From NCBI GenBank assembly GCA_028293725.1, contig JAQGOE010000006.1, positions 1 to 54,599 on the forward strand: a stretch of 54,599 nucleotides of DNA, read 5' to 3'. The translations under genes were made by a program, and so were the position numbers. A model generated the notes under the pieces. It saw only the letters and a list, made by a program, of their open reading frames with translations. It ran no database searches and was not told the DNA's origin. This DNA comes from Gammaproteobacteria bacterium. Lineage in GTDB: Bacteria > Pseudomonadota > Gammaproteobacteria > Steroidobacterales > Steroidobacteraceae. The first letter of the stretch is position 1; each line of letters opens with the position of its first letter. Below are positions 18,302 through 25,759 of this stretch, piece after piece.

Positions 18302-19936
18302 CTAACTCGCCTTGTCGCGCCGATCTTTGGCGAGCACCACCGTGTCGAAGAGATCGTAGTCCGACGTAGGTGATCGGTCCGCACCAACCGCGTGGTAGTA
18401 GCGCATGGTGATGGAGGTTTTGCCGTTCGCGACACCGGGGTCCAGATCGAACACGGCGACGCCGTAACCGGTCGCCGTGTCGCGGCGTGCGGACCAGATG
18501 GCGTCTTCGACGGCGTCCGCGCCGGCTTTCACGAAGACGCCTGGGGTTCGGCCGGGCACGGGCCGGTTCGGCTTGGTGGTGACTTTGGCTTGCGGCAACC
18601 CGCTTTGCGGACTTACACCGTACACATCGAGCGGCGCGCTGGTGCCGCCTCCACCCAGGATCAGGTGAATGGTGCCGTGGCTGGTGTCAAATCGACCCCC
18701 GGCGGGTTCGGTAGTAAGGACCGGCCGCGGTTGGCAGGTGTCGACGGTGGTCCCGGTGGCCGCGTCGCGTCCGACGTTATGGTTACAACCTCGCACGGGC
18801 CAACTTCTTTCGTAGTCATGGTCATGGCCGCAGAGGACGAGGTCCACTCCATACCGGTCGAAGAGCGGCAGCCAGGTCTCACGAATTCCCTTGTCGCAGC
18901 CGTTGCCGCGCTGCGCGGAGCTCATTGCGTCCTGATGCATCTGTACGATGATCCAGTCGATGCTCTTGTCCTGTTCCGCGGCCGCCAGGGTCTCCTCGAG
19001 CCAGCGTGTCTGCGCGCCCGCGCTGTAGCCACGAATGTACAGCGAGGTGCCGGGCTCGATCGGCGCGTTACCGGTACTGGCTGCGGGCGTCAGCGGCGCG
19101 GGACCGGCAAGGAACGCGCCACTGTCCTGATAGATCACGTCATCGGCCGCGAGCGAGATGAACAGCGCCGAGCCGACCCTGAAACGGTACCAGCGTCCCG
19201 GGAATTGCGTCCCGTTATCGGGCAGTGAGTAGCGAGTCAGATACGAAGTCAGACCCTGCTCGCCGTTGCAGAATTCGATCTCGTGGTTCCCCGGGCACGG
19301 CATCCACGGGCGCTGCGCGGCCGATCGTTGTACGTTGTTGCCGAACTCGGCCCATACCGCCGGTTGTGCGGTGGGGTTGAGGTTCGCGTAGCAAAGATCG
19401 CCGTTGAGAAGATGAAACAACGGCTCGAAGCGTTCGACCGCATCGACCGCGTGACGACTCTGCGGCGATGACAACACCCATGCGGTGTTGGGAGTCGCGA
19501 GGTCGCCGTAGCTCGTCCACCGGAACGGCGCTCGTCCCCGGGGTGCCGTATGGAACGTTGCCGTGAACGGACTGCGCAGATGGCTGTCATTGTCCGCGGT
19601 GACGGAGTAGCGGTACGACGCGTGGGGCGTAAGGTGATCGATCTTGGCGTGGTACGTAAACACCGTTTGCCCATTGAGGCCATCGGTGTAGTTACGTTGA
19701 ATGGCGTGGATCACGGACGGGGTGGCGCCGGGATGTTCCAGGATCACCCGGGGATTGACCGCCTGCGCCGGTGAGGCCCATGAGACGAACACGGTTTGCG
19801 ACGGATCGTCACCCCAGGTCAAATGGATTTGCTCGGGCGTCCCGTCGGCGTGCGTCGCTTCGGTCGTCTCGCTCGCGAGTGTCAGGGGCGACGCGGCGGC
19901 AGCGCCTGCGCCTTTGAAAAAGTCACGGCGATTCGT
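18302..19936 (-). CDS. Purple-acid-phosphatase-like metallophosphoesterase (gene extends to start at 19939)
   Basis: The gene starts at ATG 19939 and the protein has 545 residues. It begins with a twin-arginine type signal (MTNRRDFFKGAGAAAA), then a fibronectin-III-like domain (about 35-130) and a metallophosphoesterase domain. Metal-ligand motifs are all present in order: SYGDLATP, NGDLCY, GNHEIE, QMHQD and CGHDHDYERS. This is the set seen in purple acid phosphatases, which hydrolyse phosphomonoesters in the periplasm or outside. Its start codon overlaps the stop of the upstream HpaB-like gene (ATGA at 19936-19939), so translation is probably coupled. The segment CNHNVGRDAATGTTVDTC could form a disulfide loop. 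Substrate is not known. Confidence 0.92.
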   Translation of the reverse strand, partial: TNRRDFFKGAGAAAASPLTLASETTEATHADGTPEQIHLTWGDDPSQTVFVSWASPAQAVNPRVILEHPGATPSVIHAIQRNYTDGLNGQTVFTYHAKIDHLTPHASYRYSVTADNDSHLRSPFTATFHTAPRGRAPFRWTSYGDLATPNTAWVLSSPQSRHAVDAVERFEPLFHLLNGDLCYANLNPTAQPAVWAEFGNNVQRSAAQRPWMPCPGNHEIEFCNGEQGLTSYLTRYSLPDNGTQFPGRWYRFRVGSALFISLAADDVIYQDSGAFLAGPAPLTPAASTGNAPIEPGTSLYIRGYSAGAQTRWLEETLAAAEQDKSIDWIIVQMHQDAMSSAQRGNGCDKGIRETWLPLFDRYGVDLVLCGHDHDYERSWPVRGCNHNVGRDAATGTTVDTCQPRPVLTTEPAGGRFDTSHGTIHLILGGGGTSAPLDVYGVSPQSGLPQAKVTTKPNRPVPGRTPGVFVKAGADAVEDAIWSARRDTATGYGVAVFDLDPGVANGKTSITMRYYHAVGADRSPTSDYDLFDTVVLAKDRRDKAS

Positions 19937-20973
19937 CAATTCGGCAATCCTTGGGCGAAGGCTTCATCCTTGCCCTCTTTCACGAAGGCCCGCACCATTT
20001 CGGCGTGTTGTTGTATCTGTGCGGCGTGGCCGGAAACCAGCGCACCCGCCATGCGGACCGGGTCACCGAAAAAGAATCGCTCGTATAACACCTGGCGGCC
20101 GGCGAAGGCGGAAATCGAAGCGTCCCACGCGAGACGGAACAGCGGAATGCGGTCGAATGCCTCGGCACGGGCGGCTTGGTAGTACCGTTTGATATCTTCG
20201 ACCAACGGTCCCTTGAGATCCTGCTCCGTCGGCATGGCGACCAGTCCACTGGCACCGATCTGCTGAATGATCTCGACCATGCGGGGATAGAGGCGGGGAA
20301 AGAGGTTGCGGGCCGCGTCCAGTGGATTCCACGCCGGCCGCATCACACCCCATTCGTCGATCATGGCGTCGGCTTCCGCGGTCCGCAGGAAAGCCTTCAT
20401 GGTCTCGAGATTCACCCAGATTTCGGCGAGCTTTTCCTGTATATGCTGGAAGCCTTCGGCGCCGATGGTGTTTACCAGCAACGCTGCCAGTCCCAACATG
20501 AACTCACACTTCGCGATGTTCTTGACGACGACCTGGTGAGCCATGTGAACGATGTAACGGATGGCGTTCGCACCAAAGCGGGGGTCCGCTTCGGCCAGAA
20601 ACGGTGCACCGGCGGCGTATCCGGTCATGGCGCGACTGATGTAGTCCGGTACCCGCCCCATCATTCCGTGTGTGTAGTCCTCCCACACTTTCATCGCGAC
20701 GCTGATGCTTGCCAGCTCCTCCCGGGTCTTCGGCATCATGAAGGAGCGCGCCACTTTCCGGCCTGTCGTGGGCGAGTCGTAAAGCGTGATGTCAGGTTTT
20801 TCCCACTGCAGATCGTAGAGCCTGGCGAGTGTATGGACGCCCCCCTGCAGAGCGGGGTGGTCGGTGACATCCTTCACGAGCTCGCCGCGGTACCAGATCG
20901 AGGGCGGCTGCTCCCGTAACCGCTGTAGTACCTGTTGGCCCCGTCGCGCACCGCCGCTGGATTTTTCGGCCAT
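19936..20973 (-). CDS. HpaB-family (4-hydroxyphenylacetate 3-hydroxylase-like) protein lacking the middle domain
   Basis: I chose ATG 20973 (MAEKSSGG), giving 345 residues; the frame runs upstream to 21102 but that part is low-complexity and crosses a terminator. The N-terminal helical domain (1-140, IWYRGELVKDVTDHPALQGG, GRVPDY) and C-terminal domain (141-345, HMAHQVVVKN, FQHIQEKLAEIWVNLETM, DAARNLFPRLYPRM, FFFGDPVRMA) align well with HpaB. The roughly 130-140 residue beta-barrel domain that normally sits between ARRYY and AHMAHQ is gone: here the text runs NAIRYI-VHMAHQ. R107 and Y111 (equivalents of active-site Arg100/Tyr104 in the Thermus enzyme) remain, but the His of the THALxNPQ segment is lost. 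HpaB enzymes need reduced flavin bound partly by that domain. Coupled by ATGA to the phosphatase gene. Confidence 0.85.
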   Translation of the reverse strand: MAEKSSGGARRGQQVLQRLREQPPSIWYRGELVKDVTDHPALQGGVHTLARLYDLQWEKPDITLYDSPTTGRKVARSFMMPKTREELASISVAMKVWEDYTHGMMGRVPDYISRAMTGYAAGAPFLAEADPRFGANAIRYIVHMAHQVVVKNIAKCEFMLGLAALLVNTIGAEGFQHIQEKLAEIWVNLETMKAFLRTAEADAMIDEWGVMRPAWNPLDAARNLFPRLYPRMVEIIQQIGASGLVAMPTEQDLKGPLVEDIKRYYQAARAEAFDRIPLFRLAWDASISAFAGRQVLYERFFFGDPVRMAGALVSGHAAQIQQHAEMVRAFVKEGKDEAFAQGLPN

Positions 20974-20999
20974 GGTAGCTGTTCCGTGGTTGTCTAATG

Positions 21000-21030
21000 A
21001 AAACGCCGCCGCAGGGACTGCGGCGGCGTT
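21000..21030 (-). terminator. Rho-independent terminator after hpnJ-like gene
   Basis: A perfect 13-bp stem (AACGCCGCCGCAG / CTGCGGCGGCGTT, loop of three bases) at 21002-21030 is followed on the minus strand by TTTTCATT. It lies 25 bases after the radical SAM stop and only 28 bases before the HpaB-like start, so it must limit read-through into that gene. Confidence 0.8.
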
Positions 21031-21055
21031 GGCGGGTCGTGATGAGTGACTGGAC

Positions 21056-22480
21056 TTAAACGGCGTCGCGTCGGGAGCGCAGGAACTGGAAGAACTCAAC
21101 ACCCTCGCGCAGGCGCCGCTTCATCATCTCGGGGCTGGCTACCATCTCGGCGACGATGGAGGCGATCTTGGAGGGCCGGAAATAGAACTTCTTGTAGAAG
21201 TCCTCGACGGACTGGAAGATCTCACCGTGACTCAAGTGGGGATAGTTCAGCGGCGCGATCTGGGTCCCTTCCTGCGTCAGAAGATCGACTTCCTCGTTAT
21301 ACAGCCAGCCGTTTTCCTTCGCCTGTTTGTATAGGAAGGTGCCCGGATACGGGGCGGCGAGCGACACCTGGATGGTGTGAGGATTGATTTCCTTCGCGAA
21401 ATCCAGTGTTTGCTGGATGGTCTCCTTGGTCTCGCCGGGAAGACCCAGAATGAAAGTGCCGTGGATGAGGATGCCCAGATCGTGGCAGTCCTTAGTGAAA
21501 GTGCGCGCGAATTCCACCCGCATGCCTTTCTTGATGTTGAACAGGATCTGCTGATTGCCGGACTCGTAGCCGACCAGCAGCAGGCGCAGGCCATTCTCCC
21601 GCATGACTTCGAGAGTCTTGCGCGGGACATTGGCCTTGGCGTTACACGACCAGGTGACGCCGATCTTGCCCAATTCCTTCGCCAGCGCTTCAACGCGCGG
21701 CAGGTTGTCGGTCAGCGTGTCGTCGTCGAAAAAGAACTCCTTCACTTGCGGGAAGGCGGCTTTCGCCCATTTCATTTCCTCGACGACATTCTCGACCGAG
21801 CGCACGCGGTACTTATGTCCGCCCACCGTTTGCGGCCACAGGCAGAAGGTGCAGCGTGATTTGCAACCGCGTCCCGTATAGAAGGAAACGTAGGGATGTT
21901 TGAGGTAGCCGCTGAAATACCGCTCGACCGTCAGGTCGCGCTTGTAGACCGGAGTCACCCAGGGAAGCTTATCCATGTCGTCGAGAACCTCGCGGTTCTC
22001 GTTATGCACGATGGCGCCTTGGGCATTGCGGTACGAAAGTCCCTTGATGTCGCTCCAGGGGATGCCGTCGGCGACGTCCTTGATGGTGAAGTCGAATTCA
22101 TTGCGGGCGACGAAATCGACGGCAGGTCCCCCGATGAGGCTCTTTTCGGGCTCGACCGCGACTTTGGCGCCGATGAAACCGATTTTGACCGCCGGGTTGA
22201 TCTCTTTGATCATCGCCGCCGTCTTCACATCCGACTTGAACGACGGGGTAGAGGTGTGCATCACCACCAGGTCGCGGTTCTTCAGCTCAGGGATGATGGC
22301 CTCGAAGCTCAGGCGATGCGGCGGGGCATCAATGAGCTTCGAGCCCTCGACGAGGGCCGCGGGCTGCGCCAGCCAGGTCGGATACCAGAACGATTTGACC
22401 TCGCGCTTCATCTGGTAGCGAGCGCCAGCGCCGCCGTCGTAGCCGTCAAATGAAGGAGGATGCAGGAACAGCGTTCTCAT
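21056..22480 (-). CDS. hpnJ: Hopanoid-associated B12-binding-type radical SAM protein HpnJ
   Basis: The 474-residue protein begins MRTLFLHPPSFDGYDGGAGA and has an N-terminal B12-binding-like Rossmann region (about 1-170), then the radical SAM cysteines C206, C210 and C213 (GRGCKSRCTFCLW), and the C-terminal stretch FYKKFYFRPSKIASI typical of HpnJ. Known role: HpnJ works with HpnI (glycosyltransferase) and HpnK (deacetylase) to make the cyclitol ether head group of bacteriohopanetetrol, by contraction of an amino-sugar ring. Neither hpnI nor hpnK is in this window, nor any squalene-hopene cyclase gene, so it is an orphan here. A strong terminator follows the gene. It could also be a close B12-radical SAM paralogue with another substrate. 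Confidence 0.85.
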   Translation of the reverse strand: MRTLFLHPPSFDGYDGGAGARYQMKREVKSFWYPTWLAQPAALVEGSKLIDAPPHRLSFEAIIPELKNRDLVVMHTSTPSFKSDVKTAAMIKEINPAVKIGFIGAKVAVEPEKSLIGGPAVDFVARNEFDFTIKDVADGIPWSDIKGLSYRNAQGAIVHNENREVLDDMDKLPWVTPVYKRDLTVERYFSGYLKHPYVSFYTGRGCKSRCTFCLWPQTVGGHKYRVRSVENVVEEMKWAKAAFPQVKEFFFDDDTLTDNLPRVEALAKELGKIGVTWSCNAKANVPRKTLEVMRENGLRLLLVGYESGNQQILFNIKKGMRVEFARTFTKDCHDLGILIHGTFILGLPGETKETIQQTLDFAKEINPHTIQVSLAAPYPGTFLYKQAKENGWLYNEEVDLLTQEGTQIAPLNYPHLSHGEIFQSVEDFYKKFYFRPSKIASIVAEMVASPEMMKRRLREGVEFFQFLRSRRDAV

Positions 22481-22628
22481 CGTCGAAACCCTCGGGAAGT
22501 AAGCCCCCTGAATCTAACATCAAGCGCCTTACCGTGGCGACCGCAATGGGGGTCTTACGAATTTTTAACAATTATGTCACGACCTCGAGCGCCGCCGGGA
22601 CGGGGGTGGGGGGTCCGGCGGGTGAGCT

Positions 22629-22659
22629 GCGGATCAGGCGCGGATCAGGCGCGGATCAG
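22629..22659. repeat. 11-bp tandem repeat, about 2.8 copies
   Basis: The unit GCGGATCAGGC occurs twice in full and then as GCGGATCAG. It spans the stop codon of the alpha/beta hydrolase gene on the minus strand (TGA at 22647-22645). Copy-number change would alter the protein end. Confidence 0.7.
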
Positions 22660-23331
22660 CGACTCAGTCCAATCGGCGAGGGCTTGCAGCAGCTCGGTCC
22701 TGACCTCCGGGTCTTTGCGCCCCGTACGAGCGGGGACATGATACGAGTGGTCGGCATCCTGTAGCAGTTTCAAAGTGGCGCGCTCGCCCAGCTGGCTCAC
22801 GAGCTTCTCGATGAGTTGCAGGTCCGCGAGCGCATCGCGTGTGCCTTGCAGAAACAACATCGGAATCGTCACCTCGAAGAGGTGTTCCGCGCGGTCGCTC
22901 GCCGGACGATCGGCCGGATGCAGAGGAAAGGCGAGGAATGCGAGTCCTCGCACGCCAGGGAGTGGCGACTTTGCCTGCGCCTGCGAGGTCATCCGTCCGC
23001 CGAACGATCTGCCGCCGGCGATGAGCGGAAGTTTGGGTACGAGCCGGCCGGCTGCGGTGACTGCCGCGCGAACCGTCGCGTGACACAGTTGCGGTGGGTC
23101 CGGCCGCCGGGAGCCCCGTTCCATGTAAGGAAACTGGTAGCGCAGGGTTGCTATGCTCAGCGCGGACAGCCCGGTCGCCAGCGCTGTCATGGAGGGGTGG
23201 TCCATGCCGGCCCCAGCTCCATGTGCCATTACAAAACAGGCGCGAGCCGCGGGTGGTACGAGGAGCAGGGCGGAGACGCGCTGCGTGTCATCAATGGTGA
23301 TGGTTTGGGCTTGCGCCGGTGGGGGTATCAC
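22645..23331 (-). CDS. Alpha/beta hydrolase, KANL3/Tex30-like family
   Basis: The 228-residue protein has FVMAHGAGAGMDHPSM (oxyanion region, about residues 33-48), the nucleophile elbow GGRSFGGRM (Ser at about 108), an acid in LQGTRDALADLQ and the catalytic His in DADHSYHV. These match the compact KANL3/Tex30-type or dienelactone-hydrolase-like bacterial hydrolases. The start is GTG 23331; no strong ribosome site is seen. It follows the GNAT gene after 19 bases on the same strand. Substrate unknown. Confidence 0.85.
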   Translation of the reverse strand: MIPPPAQAQTITIDDTQRVSALLLVPPAARACFVMAHGAGAGMDHPSMTALATGLSALSIATLRYQFPYMERGSRRPDPPQLCHATVRAAVTAAGRLVPKLPLIAGGRSFGGRMTSQAQAKSPLPGVRGLAFLAFPLHPADRPASDRAEHLFEVTIPMLFLQGTRDALADLQLIEKLVSQLGERATLKLLQDADHSYHVPARTGRKDPEVRTELLQALADWTESLIRA

Positions 23332-23350
23332 GACTGCGCGCTTCTGTTGA

Positions 23351-23875
23351 TTACACCTGGTACGCGAACAGTCTGCTCTCTTCAGGGTGTCCGGGGAATT
23401 GGATCATTCGCTCGAACTCCAGACCGAGGCGCTCGAGTACCTTCATCGAGTCGTGGTTGTGGAGCGCCGTCAAGGCCACGATGCGCTCCAGGCGCAGCGT
23501 CTCCAGACCTAATGTCATGACGGCCGAGGCGGCTTCGAGGGCATAGCCTTTTCCACGGAACCGCGGCAGGAAGGCGAAGCCGATTTCGACATCCGGATGA
23601 AAGTCCCGTCTCAGGAGACCGCAGATTCCCAGTCGCGCCCGGGGCTCGAGTGTCTCAACCAGGTAGAGTCCAAAGCCGAATTTCTCGTAACTCGCGACAG
23701 GGCCATTGTCGATGTAGTCGCCAGCTTGCAGGAGCGTGCGCACGCCGCGATCCCCGATGTTTTGTATGAAGCCGGGGTCGTTCAACAACTCGAGAATGAA
23801 CGGCGCGTCGTCGGGACTCGACAGGTGGCTCAGCCGCAGTCGTTCGGTTTCGCAGACGGTCATTGGCGTTCGCAC
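23351..23875 (-). CDS. GNAT-family N-acetyltransferase
   Basis: The 174-residue protein has the RimJ/RimL-type GNAT layout: TERLRLSHLSSPDDAPFILEL at the N-terminus, GICGLLRRDFHPDVEIGFAFLP in the middle, the acetyl-CoA pyrophosphate loop RGKGYALEA (about residues 109-117) and HDSMKVLERLGLEFE near the end. It would acetylate an amino group on a protein, antibiotic or small molecule. GTG 23875 has AAGGAAG upstream; ATG 23863 is an alternative start. It probably shares a transcript with the alpha/beta hydrolase. Confidence 0.88.
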   Translation of the reverse strand: MRTPMTVCETERLRLSHLSSPDDAPFILELLNDPGFIQNIGDRGVRTLLQAGDYIDNGPVASYEKFGFGLYLVETLEPRARLGICGLLRRDFHPDVEIGFAFLPRFRGKGYALEAASAVMTLGLETLRLERIVALTALHNHDSMKVLERLGLEFERMIQFPGHPEESRLFAYQV

Positions 23876-23980
23876 CGGGGCATGCTTCCTTATAGATCAC
23901 TGCCGGGCCGCGCGCACGCGTTTAGTGCGCCGCCGCGCGGTGATTCTCAGCGCCCGGCAACAATTTTTTTCATGTCTGAG

Positions 23981-24009
23981 TTAAGACACATGCTCAAATC
24001 GACTATCCT
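23981..24009 (+). promoter_or_regulatory. Candidate promoter of the amidase-TonB operon
   Basis: TTAAGA (23981-23986) and TATCCT (24004-24009) are 17 bases apart, 28 bases before the GTG start. The -35 lies inside a small dyad, TGTCT-GAGTTA-AGACA (23973-23988). Each hexamer matches consensus at four of six positions, so this is only a candidate. Confidence 0.4.
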
Positions 24010-24036
24010 AGCCGTGGGTGGTAGGGGAGGTCGTCT

Positions 24037-25743
24037 GTGCTCAAGTGCCGATTCCAGCAGCTGGCCATTGGTTTGTGTACGGCGAGTCTGGCGTTCGCCA
24101 TCGAGGCCAAACCGCCGGCACGCACGAGCGCGGCGATGGACAAGGACCTCATGGAGGTCACCGTCCCACAGTTGCAGGGTTATTACGCGCGGCACAAGTA
24201 CACCGTCACGCAAGTAGTCGACTGGTATCTGGAGCGTATCGCCCGCTACAACGGTATTTATCGGGCGATCGAGCAGGTGTTCGATGCGGACGCGCGGGCC
24301 GCGGCGGCGCGTGAGGATGCTGAGGCAGGAGTCGCGGCGAAGCATGGTCCCTTGTGGGGAGTGCCCATCGTTATCAAGGCGAATACCAGCATCGAAGGGA
24401 AAGTGACGACCGACGGGTGGGAGGGTTACGTCGTGCCGGGCCATGAACTGGTCGCGCCGCGCGACGCGACGGTCGTGGCTCGCCTGCGCGCGGCGGGGGC
24501 GATCATTATCGGCCACACCAACATGCCGGACTTCGCGAATGCTGACACCAACCGCAGCAGCTCGTTCGGTCGCACCGGAAATGCGTACGATGTGCGGTTT
24601 TCGCCCGGCGGATCATCAGGTGGGACGGTCACCGCGGTGACGTCCAATCTGGCCGTGCTAGGCAACGGCACTGACACGGGTAACTCCATTAGGATGCCAG
24701 CGGCGACGAGCGCGTTGATCGGCGTGTTTCCGACGCGCGGACTCGTCAGCATCGCGGGAATCGCGCCGCTCGATTGGTTGCTGGATAACACGGGCCCCAT
24801 CGCACGTACTGTCTCCGATGCGGCCATCGCGCTCGGCGTCATGGCGGGTGAAGACCCACTCGATCCGGTAACGAAAGGGTCGGCCGACAAGGCGCAGCGT
24901 GGCCCGTATCTGCAATACCTCAAGCTCGATGCGTTGAAGGGCAAGCGCTTCGGCGTGCCCGCGTTTGTCCTGAACGGGATTGGAATTCCGTTTCATGGGA
25001 CGCCCGCTGCGGTATCCGACGTCGCAGCCACTAAGCAGGCCGCCGAACAGGCGGTGGCGCTGGACCCGCGGACGCGTGCCGCCTTTATGAAAGCCGTTGA
25101 GGAACTGCGCGCGCTGGGCGCCACCGTTGTCATAGACGACTCCCTGCTCCCGGAGAGTTTTGCCCGGATAGCGGCCCGCGTCAGCACCTACGCCTATGTT
25201 CGCGAAGGCACGGACTCGTTCCTCAAGGAATTCGGACCGGCGCAGTACCACTCGGCCGCCGAGTACGAAAAAGCGCTGGGTGCGCCGCTGGGCGCTTCGA
25301 TCATAGGCACCGAGTCGACCAACTCGGAGTTCGGGGACGTCAAGATCAACCAGCGCAGCCTCGAAAACGACCCGGACGCTGACAGAAACTATTCCGGCCC
25401 CCGTAAACGGATGCTCGCGGCTTACCTGGAGACGTTGGAGCGTTTGCACCTGGACGGGTACCTGTATCCGGCGATCCAGATGCCGCCCGTCGATGAGACG
25501 CTGGCGCAGGATGGCAAGCTCAGCGAAGGGCCGCACTCCGCAACGAGTTGGATCAACATGTTGGGAGTTCCAGCGGTCGTGGTCGTGGGCGGCTTCTATG
25601 ACAGCGGGTTGCCGTTTGGCATGGAGTTCTCGGGGCGGCCTTTCAAGGACGGGGACCTGCTGGGGTACGCCTATGCCTGGGAGCAGGCGACCCATCACCG
25701 CCATCCACCGGTGCTGGTGGAGCAAGGTTTGCTGCGCTATTAA
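24037..25743 (+). CDS. Exported amidase (amidase-signature family)
   Basis: The 568-residue protein begins with a GTG after GGGGAGG and has a signal peptide (MLKCRFQQLAIGLCTASLAFAIEA). The amidase-signature triad is complete: K114 (IVIKANTS), cis-Ser S193 (SPGGSSGG) and nucleophile S217 (GTDTGNSIRMPA), with the usual 24-residue spacing between the serines. GNS replaces the common GGS, as in some other members. Enzymes of this family hydrolyse amides, from peptide C-termini to acylamides. It lies 16 bases before the TonB receptor 2 start, so enzyme and receptor should be made together. A periplasmic step in use of an amide-containing nutrient is the natural reading. Confidence 0.92.
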   Translation: MLKCRFQQLAIGLCTASLAFAIEAKPPARTSAAMDKDLMEVTVPQLQGYYARHKYTVTQVVDWYLERIARYNGIYRAIEQVFDADARAAAAREDAEAGVAAKHGPLWGVPIVIKANTSIEGKVTTDGWEGYVVPGHELVAPRDATVVARLRAAGAIIIGHTNMPDFANADTNRSSSFGRTGNAYDVRFSPGGSSGGTVTAVTSNLAVLGNGTDTGNSIRMPAATSALIGVFPTRGLVSIAGIAPLDWLLDNTGPIARTVSDAAIALGVMAGEDPLDPVTKGSADKAQRGPYLQYLKLDALKGKRFGVPAFVLNGIGIPFHGTPAAVSDVAATKQAAEQAVALDPRTRAAFMKAVEELRALGATVVIDDSLLPESFARIAARVSTYAYVREGTDSFLKEFGPAQYHSAAEYEKALGAPLGASIIGTESTNSEFGDVKINQRSLENDPDADRNYSGPRKRMLAAYLETLERLHLDGYLYPAIQMPPVDETLAQDGKLSEGPHSATSWINMLGVPAVVVVGGFYDSGLPFGMEFSGRPFKDGDLLGYAYAWEQATHHRHPPVLVEQGLLRY

Positions 25744-25759
25744 TAACGGGAGCCACTCC

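Noticed and set aside
21003..21102. N-terminal extension of the HpaB-like frame
   Set aside because: It is Ser/Ala-rich, crosses the terminator hairpin and is not in the family; the start at 20973 is better.
23941..23975. GC-rich stretch followed by seven T's, considered as a terminator
   Set aside because: No plus-strand gene lies upstream, and no good stem pairs directly before the T-run.
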